A stretch of DNA of 64,000 nt from Sacculina carcini (GCA_916048095.2 OU696583.1:9343322-9407321), one strand, 5' to 3'. Positions 32,427 through 44,700 are shown, numbered from the stretch's first letter. Notes: generated by a model not told the origin, from the letters alone. Numbers and translations are program-made.

Positions 32427-35400
32427 GCTTGTGTGTGTATGCGTGTGTGTGTGAGACAATGTCGGCTAACAACAGCACAAAGAGCGTAATTGGTGCGGAA
32501 CTGGAGCCATGCAGTGCTGGTGAACACTGGCTAATGTGAAATATGATGATTACCAGGCAACAGCCTCAACATTCATAAAGTGTATTTCGCTTCGTTTCAC
32601 TCCGTTTTCTCGCTCAGGCAGAACAGCTTTCAGTTGCGATTATTCGAGCAAAAACAATGTGTTGCTTGCGAAATATCGTGGGCATTCGGAAACAGATTTT
32701 TTTCCACGTTTCTCAGTTTCAATATATAATGCCTCTTACCACTCGGCACTATGTGATAATGCACTTTTTTCTTGTATATCACCTATTTCATACATTATTT
32801 CACACATTCTATTTTGCCGTAGTCTCCATCGCAAATATATGAACGGAGAGGAATAATTTTATGCCGTCGTTCGAGTCGGTTTTATGGAAATTGTTCAACT
32901 CCAGTGGATGTTCTTCTTTCTACTGGCAGCCAAAATGTTTGCCTTTTGTTATGTACCTACATATATATGTATATGCTTATCTGTTCATTTTCTATTTATG
33001 TTCAGTTTTTAATTTGCTGTTGCAAAACCACATTTCGATGCTTATTTACGTAGTGTGTGTATGTGTGTGTGTATATACTTGTTTCCACCAAGTTTCATAG
33101 TACAGGAGATGAGCCCGGCTCGGGCTGTCCAATCTCCAGAACCGTATTCATCTAACTTACATCGCACTTATCTCTGCACACGTGTGTGTGTGTGTATGTC
33201 ACTTATTTCTGCACATGTGTGTGTGTGTGTGTGTCATTGTACGTGTGTGTATGTCACATATCTCTGCACATGTGTGTGTGTGTGTATGTCACTTATTTCT
33301 GCACATGTGTGTGTGTGTGCGTGTGTGTGTGTGTCATTGGCGTTGCAAGGTGTTGGCAACCGCGGCCGCCGGTTTTCACTCAACCGGCGTGGAGTTGAAC
33401 CCCTGGCTAGTGCTGTATTCTCGTGCTCGTGCATACTGGAAACGTGTTCACAACACTGCCGGTCTTGTATCTACTGCCCGAACACGGCCTGCTGGCTGTG
33501 TGTTCCACCGTGCCGACCTGTTCAACACCGACCTCACACCTTACAACAACATTGTCGTGTTCGGGGTTGGGCAAATGGTTGGTGAACGATCTGTGCCACT
33601 TGCTCTTTCTTCCTCTTCTCAATATCCGCGCTTGTTCTTCCGTCATATATCTTGCACAATTAAGCCGTGACAATTTCTATCCGATGCTAGGTATTCACAT
33701 GCATAAGCTCTAGTGTAATTAAGAGATGAAATGCTCCATTCATGAAGTGCACTTGTTTTTCATGAAGTTATGGCGAGTATTGTTAAAGTTATACATGACA
33801 AATCTTGTCTTCAATATGAACGCTAAACACTTGTTTCAGGTAGATGCTCTACGCATTGGTTTATTTGCAGTTCACGTATTTGTACTCATTCAGGAGAAAT
33901 CTTGCAAGACTAGCATTTGCCGGTTATTTGTTGGGAGATGTTGTGTAATGTATCAAGAGAGCGAGTGACTCGGCATCATTCACGCGGCCATAGTTGAACG
34001 GCTGACTGGGTCACACATGTAATGGATGAATTGGTCGCAAAATGATCGGACAGACGGAGGTGTCTGATTAGAGTAATCAATTGTCGTATTCGAACTCTTC
34101 TATTGGAAGGATTACAGTCCGACTCATTTGCGGCTGGATTGTTAATGGTTATGGTTCATCAACGGTATCAGAGCTGTTATTCTACCAGTTAAGTGTATCA
34201 CTAGCTACAACGTTCGGTCGCTATTTGTCATTGACAGCGTCATCGTAGTTTTTGGCCCCTGCAGAGTCAATTGAAGCGAATGACAAAACAACCAGATAGC
34301 GTTCTGTCAGAGACCAACAATTGTACACGTGCCAGCTTTCAATGAGGATTTTCATTGTCCGGTTTTGATCGCGAAATATCGAGAATTGACATGAGTAACT
34401 CATTATGTTTGCTACTGCAAACTGGCTGACTATTTTTGTATTTATATGTGAGTTGACATGCGTTTATAAAGGCTCCTCGTTTGTATTGCATTTCATTGAG
34501 CCAATATCGTCTATCATTATGATATTTGAAAAATCATAATATTTCGTCGGATGCATTTTTTTGTTGAAGTTATATACGCACCATTAGATTAAGTGAAAGT
34601 GTAAATACTACTCGAGTTTTGTGCAAATATGCGCTGTCAACTGATTATTTCGCTCCAAATGTGGCTGAAATTCTGTTTTCCGTGTACTTCTGCTGCTCGT
34701 TTTATTTTCCACTGATTGAGTCAACAACGACAGAATATTGGACCACTCTATGCGATGACTCTGTTTTATATTAAGTGGTTCTTTTCGAATGAAATGAACA
34801 AATGTGATATGAATTCCTGATAATCCGAACTAATTTTTGTGTTCTCACAATTTTATTTTCTCACCGTTTACATGAATCAGTCTGCATATACCTCATCCTG
34901 TTATTTATATACTGGGATACATGTGTTTGAGCGTGCTTGTATGTGCATGTGTACTGGTTTATCTGTACACTAGCATTAAAACCCGCCCGTTGTGCGGAAC
35001 AATTCATTAAAATATTGCAAATTTAAAATATATAAGGCAAACTCATAAAAACCTTAATCAATTAAAAAGTCTAAATTTCATTATTTTTAATTTTATTTTG
35101 ACAAAATATTTTCACTCAGCCCCCCTCATATTTAAACCCGGCCGACGTGCGGAATAATTCAGAACTCGAACACCATCCGTTCTGGTTCATGAAGTCAAAT
35201 CCATTAGTTTTGTATATGAATTTATTCTACACGGTGAAATTGAACGTTTCATTGCTGCCCGCGGGACATTTTTATTTCATAAAAATGAGCCATCGCTTCG
35301 TTTGCGTTTGAAGCCCCTGATCATTGAACCAGCGAACCATGAACCAGCGCAATTATGTCACCTCATATTCGAGCATACATACACAGACAGACAGATAATT

Positions 35401-38400
35401 TCTTCTTTATGTATATATATAGCATTAAAACCCGCCCGTTGTGCGGAGCAATTCATAACATGAAATTCATATTCAATTCATTAAAAAATATGGAAAATTA
35501 AAAATGAATTAGGGTAAACTCATAAAAATATTTATCAATTGAAAATTATAAGTTAAATTATTTTTATTTCGACAAAATATTTCCCCTCAGTCCGCCTGAG
35601 TCATTTTTAAACCCGCCCGTCGTGCTGAATAATTCAGAACTCGAACACGATCCGTTCTGGATCTTGAAGTCAAATCCATTGGTTTTGTGTATGGATTAAT
35701 TCTACAGGGTAAATTGAACGTTCTATTGTCTATAGTTGCTGCCCGCGGAACATTTTTATTTAAAAAAATACCTTTTTTGAAATAAATCATTTGAAAAAAT
35801 GAACTAAAAAATGGAAAAACTTTTTTTATACCCGCCCGTCGTGCGGAACAATTCATACAATAAAATTCATATTTGAAGTCAAATCCATTGGTTTTGTGTA
35901 TGGATTAATTCTACAGGGGAAATTGAACGTTCTATTGTCTATAGTTACTGCCCGCGGAGCATTTTTATATTAAAAAATTACCTTTCTTATATAAACCATT
36001 TGAAAAAATGAACTAAAAAATGGAAACACTTTTTTAAACCCGCCCGTCGTGCGGAACAATTCATACAATAAAACTCATATCAAATCGATAAAATATAACG
36101 AATACAAATTGAAAACCAAAAAATGTAACCTATAAATATCTTAACCAATATAAAAGTCTAAATGTGAATATTTGTGTTCTTATTTTGACAAATATTATCC
36201 CTCAACCCGCCTGATATATAAATCTGCCCGTCGTGTGGTATATTTCAGAACACAAACACGAAACAAACAATGAAAGATGATGAAATCTTTTCATCAGAAT
36301 GCTTCCAAACTATATTTATTACTTAACATCATTCCCCAATATCATTTGCATAAGTACTATTTCAATTTTCCGCTATAATATTTATTGTTAAAATTTATAT
36401 ATTTTCCGCTATCATTAAAACCCAATATAACCTGAGTCAAACCTACCCAACCCAACCCAATCATCCAGTCTCGACCGCTCTCAGCCTAGTCTGAGGTGAT
36501 TTAACTTATAGGTTTGTGATCACAAAATATACTGATGCGGTCATAATTTGTAATCAGAAGACTGAGATTATCTACCCCAGGGGTCCCAAACACGCGGCCC
36601 ACCAATACTTATCTCTCAACCCGCCAATATAGTATCGGAACCAAACTGTAAGGCAGCTAAATTCACATTAGTTGAATAATGCGATATAATTATACACCAT
36701 TATCATATTATCTCATAATTCCCGGTTAATGCCTCCACTAATGCATCATATTCATACAGTTGTTATTTTTTGGATTACACCGATATTAAAGCCCTTGATA
36801 TTACAGCCGATATTATATTATGCAATCTATAATCTGCTACGTATTATTCCTAATACATATATCATCAGATCGCAAAATATATTTAAAGGCTCACATCATT
36901 CTCCAAAATCATTTGCTTAAGAGCTATTCTACTTTTATCGCTAGAATATTTACTGCTAGCAAAATATCATATACCTCGCTATCATTTAAACCCACTCTTT
37001 ATAGATACATTTATTTCGCCCGTCGTGCGGAACAGTTCATAAAGTATAATTAATATTCAATTCATAAAAAAATTAGTGCAAATTGAAAAAGAAAAATAAA
37101 CCCATAGAAAAGTTTTAGCCAATATAAAAGTCTAAATGTGAAATTTATGTTTCAATTTAGAAAACATGTTTTTCCACAACCCGCCTCATATTTAAAGCTG
37201 CCCGTCGTGCGGAATAATTCAAAACTCAAACACGAAACAAACACAAAGAAAATTGATGAAAAACGATTAATAGAAAAAGTCAAATTTGTAAATTCTTGTT
37301 TTAATTATTGACGATGTTTTTCCCTCAACACTGCTCAAATTCACACCCGTCCTTCGTGTGTAGTAATTCAGAAGTGTAACACTATCAAGACAATGCAACC
37401 TTCTGTCATCTCTATAATTCCAGGTTAATGCTTCCGCTAAAACAGCATAAGTTGGCATTACATGATATTGCAACCCATATCCTTATGCAACTTATGCTTA
37501 TGCAACTTGAAATTAAACCAATTAAGTTCCACAGTTAAATTCAGTAGTTTACTTTGTTCCCAATAGCATTTTACCCGCCCGTCGTGCGGAACGTTATTGA
37601 GGACAATAAAGCCTTTATATTCAGTATAGTGTAGCATTAATTAAACTGTACGCAATAAAACCACACCATCCATGCTTGGAGATGATATGATGCATTCTTA
37701 ATTGTGATTGGGCTTCAGTGAAATTTAATCGGTGTATATTCCTGTGTAATCGCAAGTGCGCATAATAGCTGTCAAATTGGCAATATGTCCTTTTGACTTT
37801 ACACCGCCGTAACTTCCTTCAGATACCCTTTGGAAAATTACAAATTATACCGTATTGTAGAAAACTAGATTTCTAGCACGATGGTATAATTTATTTTTAT
37901 GTATAACAAATAGTTACTGAGAAATAGTAGAAAAATGAATTAATTTTAGTCGCCCAGTGCTCAAGTGTAATTTTGGATGTATTTGAGAATTTTGCCAATT
38001 TTCCACGTTTTTTGTATCATTTGTGGGTATAAATTATAACTTATCTTGTAGAACACAAAATTCTCTACACAGTAGTATATTCCTGTGTAATAGCAAGTGC
38101 GTAAATTGTGATTGGACTTGAGTGAAATTAAATCAGTGTATATTCATGTGTAATCGCAAGTACGCATAATAGCTGTCAAATTGGCAACATGACATTTTGA
38201 CTTTACACCGCCGTAACTTCCTTTGGATACACTTTGGAAAATTAAGAATTATACCGTATTGTAGAAAACAAAATTTTTAGCACGATGGTATAATTAAGTT
38301 TAAGGTATGACAAACAGTTCCTGAGAAATGGGTAGAAAAATGAATAAATTTTAGTCACCCGGTGTTCAAGTGTAATTTTGCATGCATTTGAGAATTTTGC

Positions 38401-41400
38401 CAATTTTACTCGTTTTTTGTATCATTTGTGGGTATAAATTATAGCTTATCTTGTAGAACACAAAATTATCTACACAGTAGTATATTCCCGTGTAATCGCA
38501 AGTGCGCATAATAGCTGTCAAATTGGCAATATGTCATTTTGACTTTACACCGCCGTAACTTCCTTTAGATACACTTTGCAAAATTACAAATTATACCGTA
38601 TTGTAGAAAACACAATTTCTAGCACGATGGTATAATTTATTTTTATGTGTAACAAATAGTTCCTGAAAAAAAGGTAGAAAAATGAATTAATTTTAGTCGC
38701 ACGGTGTTCAAGCGTAATTTTGGATGTATTTGAGAATTTTTCCAATTTTACACGTTTTTTGTATCATTTGTGGGTATAAATTATAGCGTTTCTTGTAGAA
38801 CACAAAATTTTCTACACAATAGTATAATTTTTATAACTGTAACTCTGCTGGTATATGAGGAATAGATATCGGAATATTGACCAAAATATTCACGTTTTTT
38901 GTGCTAATTTTGCCTTTTTGCTTTTTTGTCATTTACACTTCACACCGCCGTAACTTTTGTTTAATACACTTTCGAAAATTAAAAAATATGCCGTGTTGTA
39001 GCAAGCAAAATTCCCAGCATGATGGTATTATTTATTTAGATGTGTGATTATTAGTTTTTGAGAAATAGAGAAAAAAGTATAGAAAATCGGACGCGTGGAG
39101 TTTAAATAAAATTTTGAATGTAGATTGATTGTTTTCCATTTTACATGTTTTATATTTAATTTTTGGGTATAAATTATAATTCGTTGAGTAGAAAAGAAAA
39201 TTTTCTACACAGTGGTATAATTTTTATAGTTGTACTAATGCTGGTTTAGGAGGAGTAGTCTTCAGAAAATTGACCAAAATTTTCGCATTTTTCAGGGTTC
39301 ATTTTGTCTTTTCACCGCTATAACTTTTTTGATTTCATTTTTGAAATTTAAAATTTAATCTAAAGTGTAGACAAGAAAATTTCCAACGTGATGGTATAAA
39401 TTGTTAGCGGGTAGGCTGAGTGGTGGCCGAATAATAGCTGATAGAAAATGGACCAAGGATGGTGAGCACACACACACAGACACACACACAGACACACACA
39501 CAGACACACAGAGGATCTCTTTTATATATATAGATAGATGTGTGTGTAGATGTGTGTGTGTGTGTGTGTCTGCAATAGTATTGAGTACGTTGTGACAGGT
39601 GGTAGGACGTAATACATACATGATGAGGCAATACATATATTACACAGCACTGACTCACTATCCACTTATCACTCAGTTTCATTATAACATTATCACTCAG
39701 TATCATTATAACATTATCACTCAGTCTCATTATAACATTATCACTCAGTTTCATTATAGCATTATCACTCAGTTTCATTATAACATTATCACTCAGTTTC
39801 ATTATAACATTATCACTCAGTTTCATTATAACATTATCACTCAGTCTCATTATAACATTATCACTCAGTTTCATTATAACATTATCACTCAGTTTCATTA
39901 TAACATTATCACTCAGTTTCATTATAACATTTTCACTCAGTTTCATTATAACATTATCACTCAGTTTCATTATAACATTATCACTCAGTTTCATTATAAC
40001 ATTATCACTCAGTTTCATTATAACATTATCACTCAGTTTCATTATAACATTATCACTCAGCTTCATTATAACATTATTACTCAGTTTCATTATAAAATTA
40101 TCACTCAGTTTCATTATAACATTATCACTGAGTTTCATTATAACATTATCACTCAGTTTCATTATAACATTATCACTCAGTTTCATTATAACATTATCAC
40201 TCAGTTTTACTCAGACACGATTTTGCTTCACGTATCCATCCTTAGTTGCATAAATAATCACTAGGGCTGTCAAAAAGTAACCGAAAATCAGAAAAAGTAA
40301 CTTTATTTTCGAGAAAAGCAACCTTCCAGTTCTTAAATAAGAAAATACACGAGTCCCCTTTTTATTTCCTCTCCGATTTTGTACCATTTTTCCATCCTTT
40401 CTCCGATTTGGTACCATTTTTCCATCCTTTCTCCGATTTGGTTCCATTTTTCCATCCTTTCTCCGATTTGGTTCCATTTTTCCATCCTTTCTCCGATTTG
40501 GTTCCAGTTTTACAACAAACCGACAAAAGTTACTTAATATTGTTAGGCTAACATCGCAAAAATGAGCATAACCATCAAACTGTAAGTAAAAAGTGGAACA
40601 CTATTACAAAGGTGAAGTACACGACTTGCTAATGTAATTATTTATAGTAATGATCGCAAAATATTCTTTATATTACTGGGATGCGACTTTTGTGAGACAC
40701 CCTATCAAATAAGCACGTGCTTACATTACCCTGCAACGTTATGTATATTTGTGTGAGCGTAAACACTGCATGCATGGGCGTAAATCCTGGGGGGTATGGC
40801 GGGTATATATACCCCCGACAAATTGGCTGGGGGTATGAATATGCAATTATACCCCCCGACAATTCTGCTGAGTTCAGTTCATTGGGTATATCATCATCAA
40901 AACCAGCATAGAAGGCAAATGACAACAGACCAAGAATGTAAGAAATTATAAATATGTGAAGAATTATACTTCGCAATACACTTTTAATTGGTGTATGTGT
41001 GTTGTAATTATATAGGCGTAACATGGTTGAGGATCTCATGTAATTGACCAACTGAGTCAACTTTGAACACTAATGCATGATGACTGTCATCTCCCCCGAG
41101 CCTCGACACAAATCTGCGTCCATGACTGCATGTGTGAATGCCTCCGTCCTCATGTAAGCATCTTGTACTCACAGTCTTATGCTAAGGGATCACTGTTTCG
41201 TCGCTTGAGATCAGACGTGGAAAGTGGCACTATCTCACTCTCTCAAAATCACGTGGTATTTCCTGTTCAAGTAAATCCGTATCGACAAGTGCTATAGTGC
41301 AGTATCGGATATAGAGAGCTTACATCTTTTACTATCCCACGCTTCAAACATCTCGTGACACCCTCTGGTTCGTGCGCACTTTCTAAAACGGAATGGAATT

Positions 41401-42566
41401 ATCCTGCGTACCCAAAAACGTAAAAATAGCGAATAGTACATATACTGAGGCGAAGAAAAGAGCTAAATCCTAACAGAATATATTTTGACATTTTTTGATC
41501 ATTAGACCTGATATTCCACCTCTTCTTATTTTATCCTCATTCATACCGTTTTTGTGTTTTTTCTCTGCCAAAGGTGACCAAACTCCGTGGTAAAGTGACC
41601 TAATAACAAGAAAAATGACAAAAGGTAACCTAACGATAAAAAAGTTACCTCACAGCAAAAGAGTAACCTAAGGATGAAAAAGTAACTTCTGGTAACCTAA
41701 TAATTTTTATAATGATTATCTCTTACAACGTAGTTGTTTTGTATTTATAGACTATTACGCGCTCTACATGGTTTCAGTTCTATAAAGGCTGGCTTAATTT
41801 CCATCTCAAAGGGCTGCTCAATTTCTCCATAAGGCCTATTTTAATATTTAAATTTTGATATTTGATATTAACCATGATTCATGCAGAAAGTATGATATTT
41901 TTGTCTAAGCCGCGTATATGTATTTGGCACGTGGTGTGCGTCTCGGAGCTTCATTCTACTCGAACATAGTCGCTGCTGACTTTGGCAAGTTGCATTTGGC
42001 AGAGGAGGACGTGCGCAGAATGGCACATGCGGAAACAGTGCGTTATGGAGAGTGTGCTGCCGTGCGTTGGTCGCAGTTGTCGATACGGTTGTTATCAGTC
42101 GAGCGTGTCGTGGTGCGTGCGTGAGCCTGGCTGTCGTGGGGCGGCAATGTGGCCGCGTGCAAACAAAAACACGACCAGTGCGGGGCTGCAGTGCGGGGCT
42201 TTCTTTACATACTGCTATATCGTCCCATTATGCATTGAAGCTTATCAATTTCAGCTTATCTATGAATGCTGTTATTTTGCTAAAAATGATTTCTACCACA
42301 CACCGTTTCACCCCCGTGGGAAATCTTGGGACGCCAATGCGCCGCTCGTAGTGTATATCGTTTCTAGTCATTGGGACGACCGGTGTTGGAAGTGTAGTTG
42401 CCAAGTGGTCACAACAGCTCATCTCACTAACTTGGCAGAGGAAGTGTTGTGTTCACAGCACTTCCTCATTGTCAAGCCAGCAGTGTGCGGATCTGAACCT
42501 GTATAAAATGTCTAGTTTTTGTTCAACTGGCAGGAACACCACTGATCTAGCTGCTTCAGCGACACA

Positions 42567-42605
<39 letters not shown>

Positions 42606-42856
42606 ACACACACTGACACACACACACACACACACACACACACTGACACACACACAGGACAGTGGCATGTTGTTCAGTTAGGAGACAGTGCTGTATTGCC
42701 CTGCTGTTTAGTATAATTACATAACAGCATCATATCACATGATGTAACATCGGCATTGTAGGTCTTGTGAAACACTATAGCTATATAACTACATAAATAT
42801 ATTATCATATATAAGGCGATATATTACGTATTACTATGTACTGATATACTATACCA

Positions 42857-42930
<74 letters not shown>

Positions 42931-44317
42931 CGCTAATTCTACTGCTAGATATGTATGTGCATGTGTGCATGTGAGTGTGTGTATGTGCTCATGTGTGTGT
43001 GCATGTGTGTGTCGCTGTATGCCACTCGCCGTAATTAGTACTATTGTGGCCTGTCTTTATATGTTGATTGTAATGTAATTATGTTTGCTTGTGTTGCCGT
43101 GTGCCTGTGTGTTAACGTAATTGCTTGCTGGAGTGTTTTGAGAGTGTCTCTCTGGCGCTCAATCAGTTAATTGTACATTATCTATTGATCTCAGTGCAGC
43201 GTTGTGGCCGTGCTGCACCAAATCTGCTACCAATTCTACACTCGCTCGTTAAAACGCAGCTTATGAGTTTAATATAACAAACATAACAATGTTTTTGTTG
43301 GGCTCCAAGTGAAGACCTATCACAGTGGATTCTTTCACTACGCTCATATATCTTTAGCTCATTTTTTGCTTATGTGAAACTAAGTACGTTGTACTTGTGA
43401 AAAATTCCACTTTGAAATCTGTGTTTTTTTATGTGTTCTGTTTTACGCATCTATGCGGACGACACTCAAATTTTGACACCCCATTGTCTTCGCTTTTTTC
43501 CATTTCAGACATTCTATATACGATTTCACCCTATTGTTGTTGTTCTATTTTTTCGCTGCTGAACATGCTAGTACGCTGTTATATACCAATGTTGTTTTGC
43601 TGTTTTTGACTGTCAACTGACTGTATTCGTTCTCAACAACTGAACTCAACTGGCATCATGTACGAGTTAACACACCAGGGCGCTAATGTGTGTATGATGA
43701 GGTGCTGATGTGCTGATGTGTTGATGTGCTGATGTGTTGAGGTGCTGATGTGTTGATGTGCTTATGTGCTGAGGTGCTGATGTGCTGAGTTGTTGATGTG
43801 TTGATGTGCTGATGTGTTTATGTGCTGATGTGTTGATGTATTGATGTGTTGATGTGTTGATGTGTTGATGTGCTGATGTGTTGAGGCGTTGAGGCACTGA
43901 TGTGCTGAGGTGTTGATGTGCTGATGTGCTGATGTGTTGAGGTATTGATGTGTTGATGTGCTGATGTGCTGAGGTATTGATGTGTTGATGTGCTGATGTG
44001 CTGAGGTATTGATGTGCTGATGTGCTGATGTGCTGAGGCACTGATGTGTTGATGTTTTGATGTGTTGATGTGCTGATGTGCTGATGCTCTGATGTGTTGA
44101 TGTGCTGATGTGTGGTCAGATGACACAGCTGGAGAACCAGTTGACGTCACAGCTGATGTCCACAACTGGCGCCGAGGCAGTTACTGGTCGTGTCACTTGT
44201 GTCATTGCCTGTCGATTTCCGCTTCCCAGTTGGCAAGTCGAGCGTGTGATTGGTGAAGGAGTTGACACTGTCTGGCTCTACACACTCCCTCATGCAACTG
44301 CAGGCACAAACAGTTAG
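29033..44317 (+). CDS. Mitochondrial-type lysine methyltransferase, ATPSCKMT/FAM173 family, four exons
   Basis: Vertebrate ATPSCKMT trimethylates the c subunit of mitochondrial ATP synthase; its paralogue ANTKMT acts on the adenine nucleotide translocator. Exons 29033-29203, 30183-30293, 33350-33577 and 44120-44317, all phase 0, give 235 aa, the normal family length. In order: a hydrophobic membrane anchor (about 28-50), the invariant CLPYVPAT substrate-side motif (about 59-66), SAM motif I LIDLGSGDGRV (about 84-94), the acidic motif GVELNPWLVLYSR (about 107-119), VVFGVGQM, CVIACRFPLPSW and GEGVDTVWLY at the C-terminus. The start ATG directly precedes the anchor. The introns of 1.0, 3.1 and 10.5 kb are full of repeats. 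I cannot tell FAM173A from FAM173B. Confidence 0.92.
29869..29941. repeat. (GT)n microsatellite
   Basis: About 36 perfect units in methyltransferase intron 1. Confidence 0.97.
30183..30293 (+). CDS. ATPSCKMT-like exon 2
   Basis: 37 codons: ICLPYVPATPQQIGNVLKAL then LIDLGSGDGRV, the SAM-binding loop. Acceptor GACGCAG after (TG)n; donor GTG|GTAGGT. Confidence 0.93.
30420..30556. repeat. (CA)n and CACACAATGGCTGAA repeats
   Basis: CA-rich run in the donor half of methyltransferase intron 2, ending in three ACACACAATGGCTGA units; complementary to the TG tract before exon 3. Confidence 0.92.
30557..30811 (+). other. Unassigned ORF in methyltransferase intron 2
   Basis: 85 codons beginning MAELVSTNRKILIDSIMRTK. 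Its composition looks more coding-like than the surrounding intron, and a GTAAAT donor-like site follows NYE at about 30778. I recognise no family. It could be an exon of a nested gene or chance. Confidence 0.2.
30912..30988. repeat. (GT)n microsatellite
   Basis: Nearly pure GT run in methyltransferase intron 2. Confidence 0.95.
31735..32214. repeat. 30-bp minisatellite, 16 copies
   Basis: Unit AAGGTCTGATACAATG plus AACAAGGTAACTAG, exactly 30 bp. Each unit has CAAGGTAACT, which resembles a strong 5-prime splice site. Open on both strands. Confidence 0.97.
32341..32452. repeat. (TG)n microsatellite
   Basis: TG with occasional TGAG and TGCG units. Confidence 0.95.
33180..33336. repeat. TG minisatellite before methyltransferase exon 3
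   Basis: Four units of (TG)nTATGTCAC plus TTATTTCTGCACA; the last ends about 14 nt before the acceptor. Confidence 0.93.
33350..33577 (+). CDS. ATPSCKMT-like exon 3
   Basis: 76 codons from VLATAAAGFHSTGVELNPWL to NNIVVFGVGQM. The stretch LVSTARTRPAGCVFH is an insertion relative to vertebrate homologues. Donor ATG|GTTGGT. Confidence 0.9.
33578..34969. other. Methyltransferase intron 3, first part, no feature recognised
   Basis: AT-rich sequence with no convincing ORF or repeat. Confidence 0.4.
34978..37600. repeat. CCCGCCCGTCGTGCGGAA interspersed repeat cluster
   Basis: About eleven copies of the core at roughly 34981, 35131, 35431, 35611, 35829, 36037, 36223, 37017, 37199, 37343 and 37573. 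Two flank types alternate for part of the array: ...AACAATTCATA... and ...AATAATTCAGAACTC-AACAC... . Confidence 0.85.
37750..39410. repeat. Tandem repeat of about 350-400 bp, five copies
   Basis: Each copy has CACCGCCGTAACTT followed by TTATACCGTATTGTAGAAAA and later GGTATAAATTATA and TTCTACACA. Copies start near 37795, 38208, 38545, 38938 and 39310, with divergence increasing to the right. Confidence 0.85.
39665..40206. repeat. 24-bp minisatellite, about 22 copies
   Basis: Unit TTTCATTATAAC plus ATTATCACTCAG, exactly 24 bp, so both strands read as 8-residue repeats. Each unit ends in a CTCAG acceptor-like word. Confidence 0.97.
40384..40504. repeat. 30-bp minisatellite, 4 copies
   Basis: Unit GATTTGGTTCCATTTTT plus CCATCCTTTCTCC. 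Confidence 0.95.
40770..41115. repeat. Dispersed repeat family 6, copy 2
   Basis: Matches 28426-28700 from CATGGGCGTA to GAGCCTCGACACAAA with a longer interior. Confidence 0.65.
41918..42124 (+). other. Unassigned coding-like ORF in methyltransferase intron 3
   Basis: 68 codons starting MYLARGVRLGASFYSNIVAA. GC content and codon use resemble the host exons rather than the intron. No family recognised, no obvious flanking exons. Possibly an exon of a nested gene or a gene fragment. Confidence 0.25.
42566..42656. repeat. (CA)n with CACTGA interruptions
   Basis: Impure CA run in methyltransferase intron 3. Confidence 0.95.
42858..42930. repeat. (TA)n microsatellite
   Basis: About 30 perfect TA units; likely hairpin-forming. 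Confidence 0.97.
43690..44112. repeat. 8-bp minisatellite abutting exon 4
   Basis: About 50 copies of TGYTGATG with GAGG and TTTATG variants, running to within 8 nt of the exon 4 acceptor. Reads as a His/Gln/Thr-rich frame on the - strand, an artefact. Confidence 0.95.
44120..44317 (+). CDS. ATPSCKMT-like exon 4 (last)
   Basis: 65 codons plus TAG: MTQLENQLTSQL, CVIACRFPLPSWQ, GEGVDTVWLYTLP. Its acceptor GGTCAG is only a few bases past the end of an 8-bp minisatellite. Confidence 0.92.
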   Translation: MTQLENQLTSQLMSTTGAEAVTGRVTCVIACRFPLPSWQVERVIGEGVDTVWLYTLPHATAGTNS

Positions 44318-44692
44318 GTGAGCGGAGTTGGCTGCAGTAATAAGTTCTCACACCATATGACTGACTGCGGCAGCGGTTGACCCCCGTGTCTTCACTGATG
44401 CATGTATCCGCGGTGATTTTCACCAGACCTCACTGCTTCTAGAAATTTGGCATATATTATTTTTTATTTTAAGTAAAATATTTTTCCTCTGTGTTATTTA
44501 TTAATTCACGAATTGTCAATGTGGTTGAAAGGGCAATACTCGATTGAGCCGTAAATATTCGTTATTGGTCTATTTTTATTATCTAAACATCAGTATTTTC
44601 ACGTTCTGCAGTTTCTAGGAATCATGGTGCATACTGTACCGCAACACAAGTTGGTGCACATTTCTTCCGTTTAATTTCGTCCGTCGCATAAT
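44318..44692. other. Downstream of the methyltransferase gene
   Basis: Presumably its 3-prime UTR; no AATAAA seen nearby. No other feature. Confidence 0.4.
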
Positions 44693-44700
44693 ATCAAGAG

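Larger units (their letters stand above)
34970..39538 (-). mobile_element. Candidate Helitron-like non-autonomous element
   Basis: Read on the - strand it starts TCTATCTATATATATAAAAG and ends GGGCGGGTTTTAATGCTAG. The flanking bases are A and T, the Helitron insertion site, and a small CCGC/GCGG hairpin lies 9 nt before CTAG. Inside are at least ten copies of a CCCGTCGTGCGGAA-centred repeat (34981-37600) and five of a roughly 370-bp unit (37750-39400). No Rep or helicase frame survives. The termini are suggestive, not proven. Confidence 0.35.

Noticed and set aside
39404-40264. Octapeptide-repeat proteins on both strands
   Set aside because: Artefact of the 24-bp array, whose length is a multiple of 3.
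43667-44165. His/Gln/Ser/Thr-rich protein on the - strand
   Set aside because: Translation of the 8-bp minisatellite.
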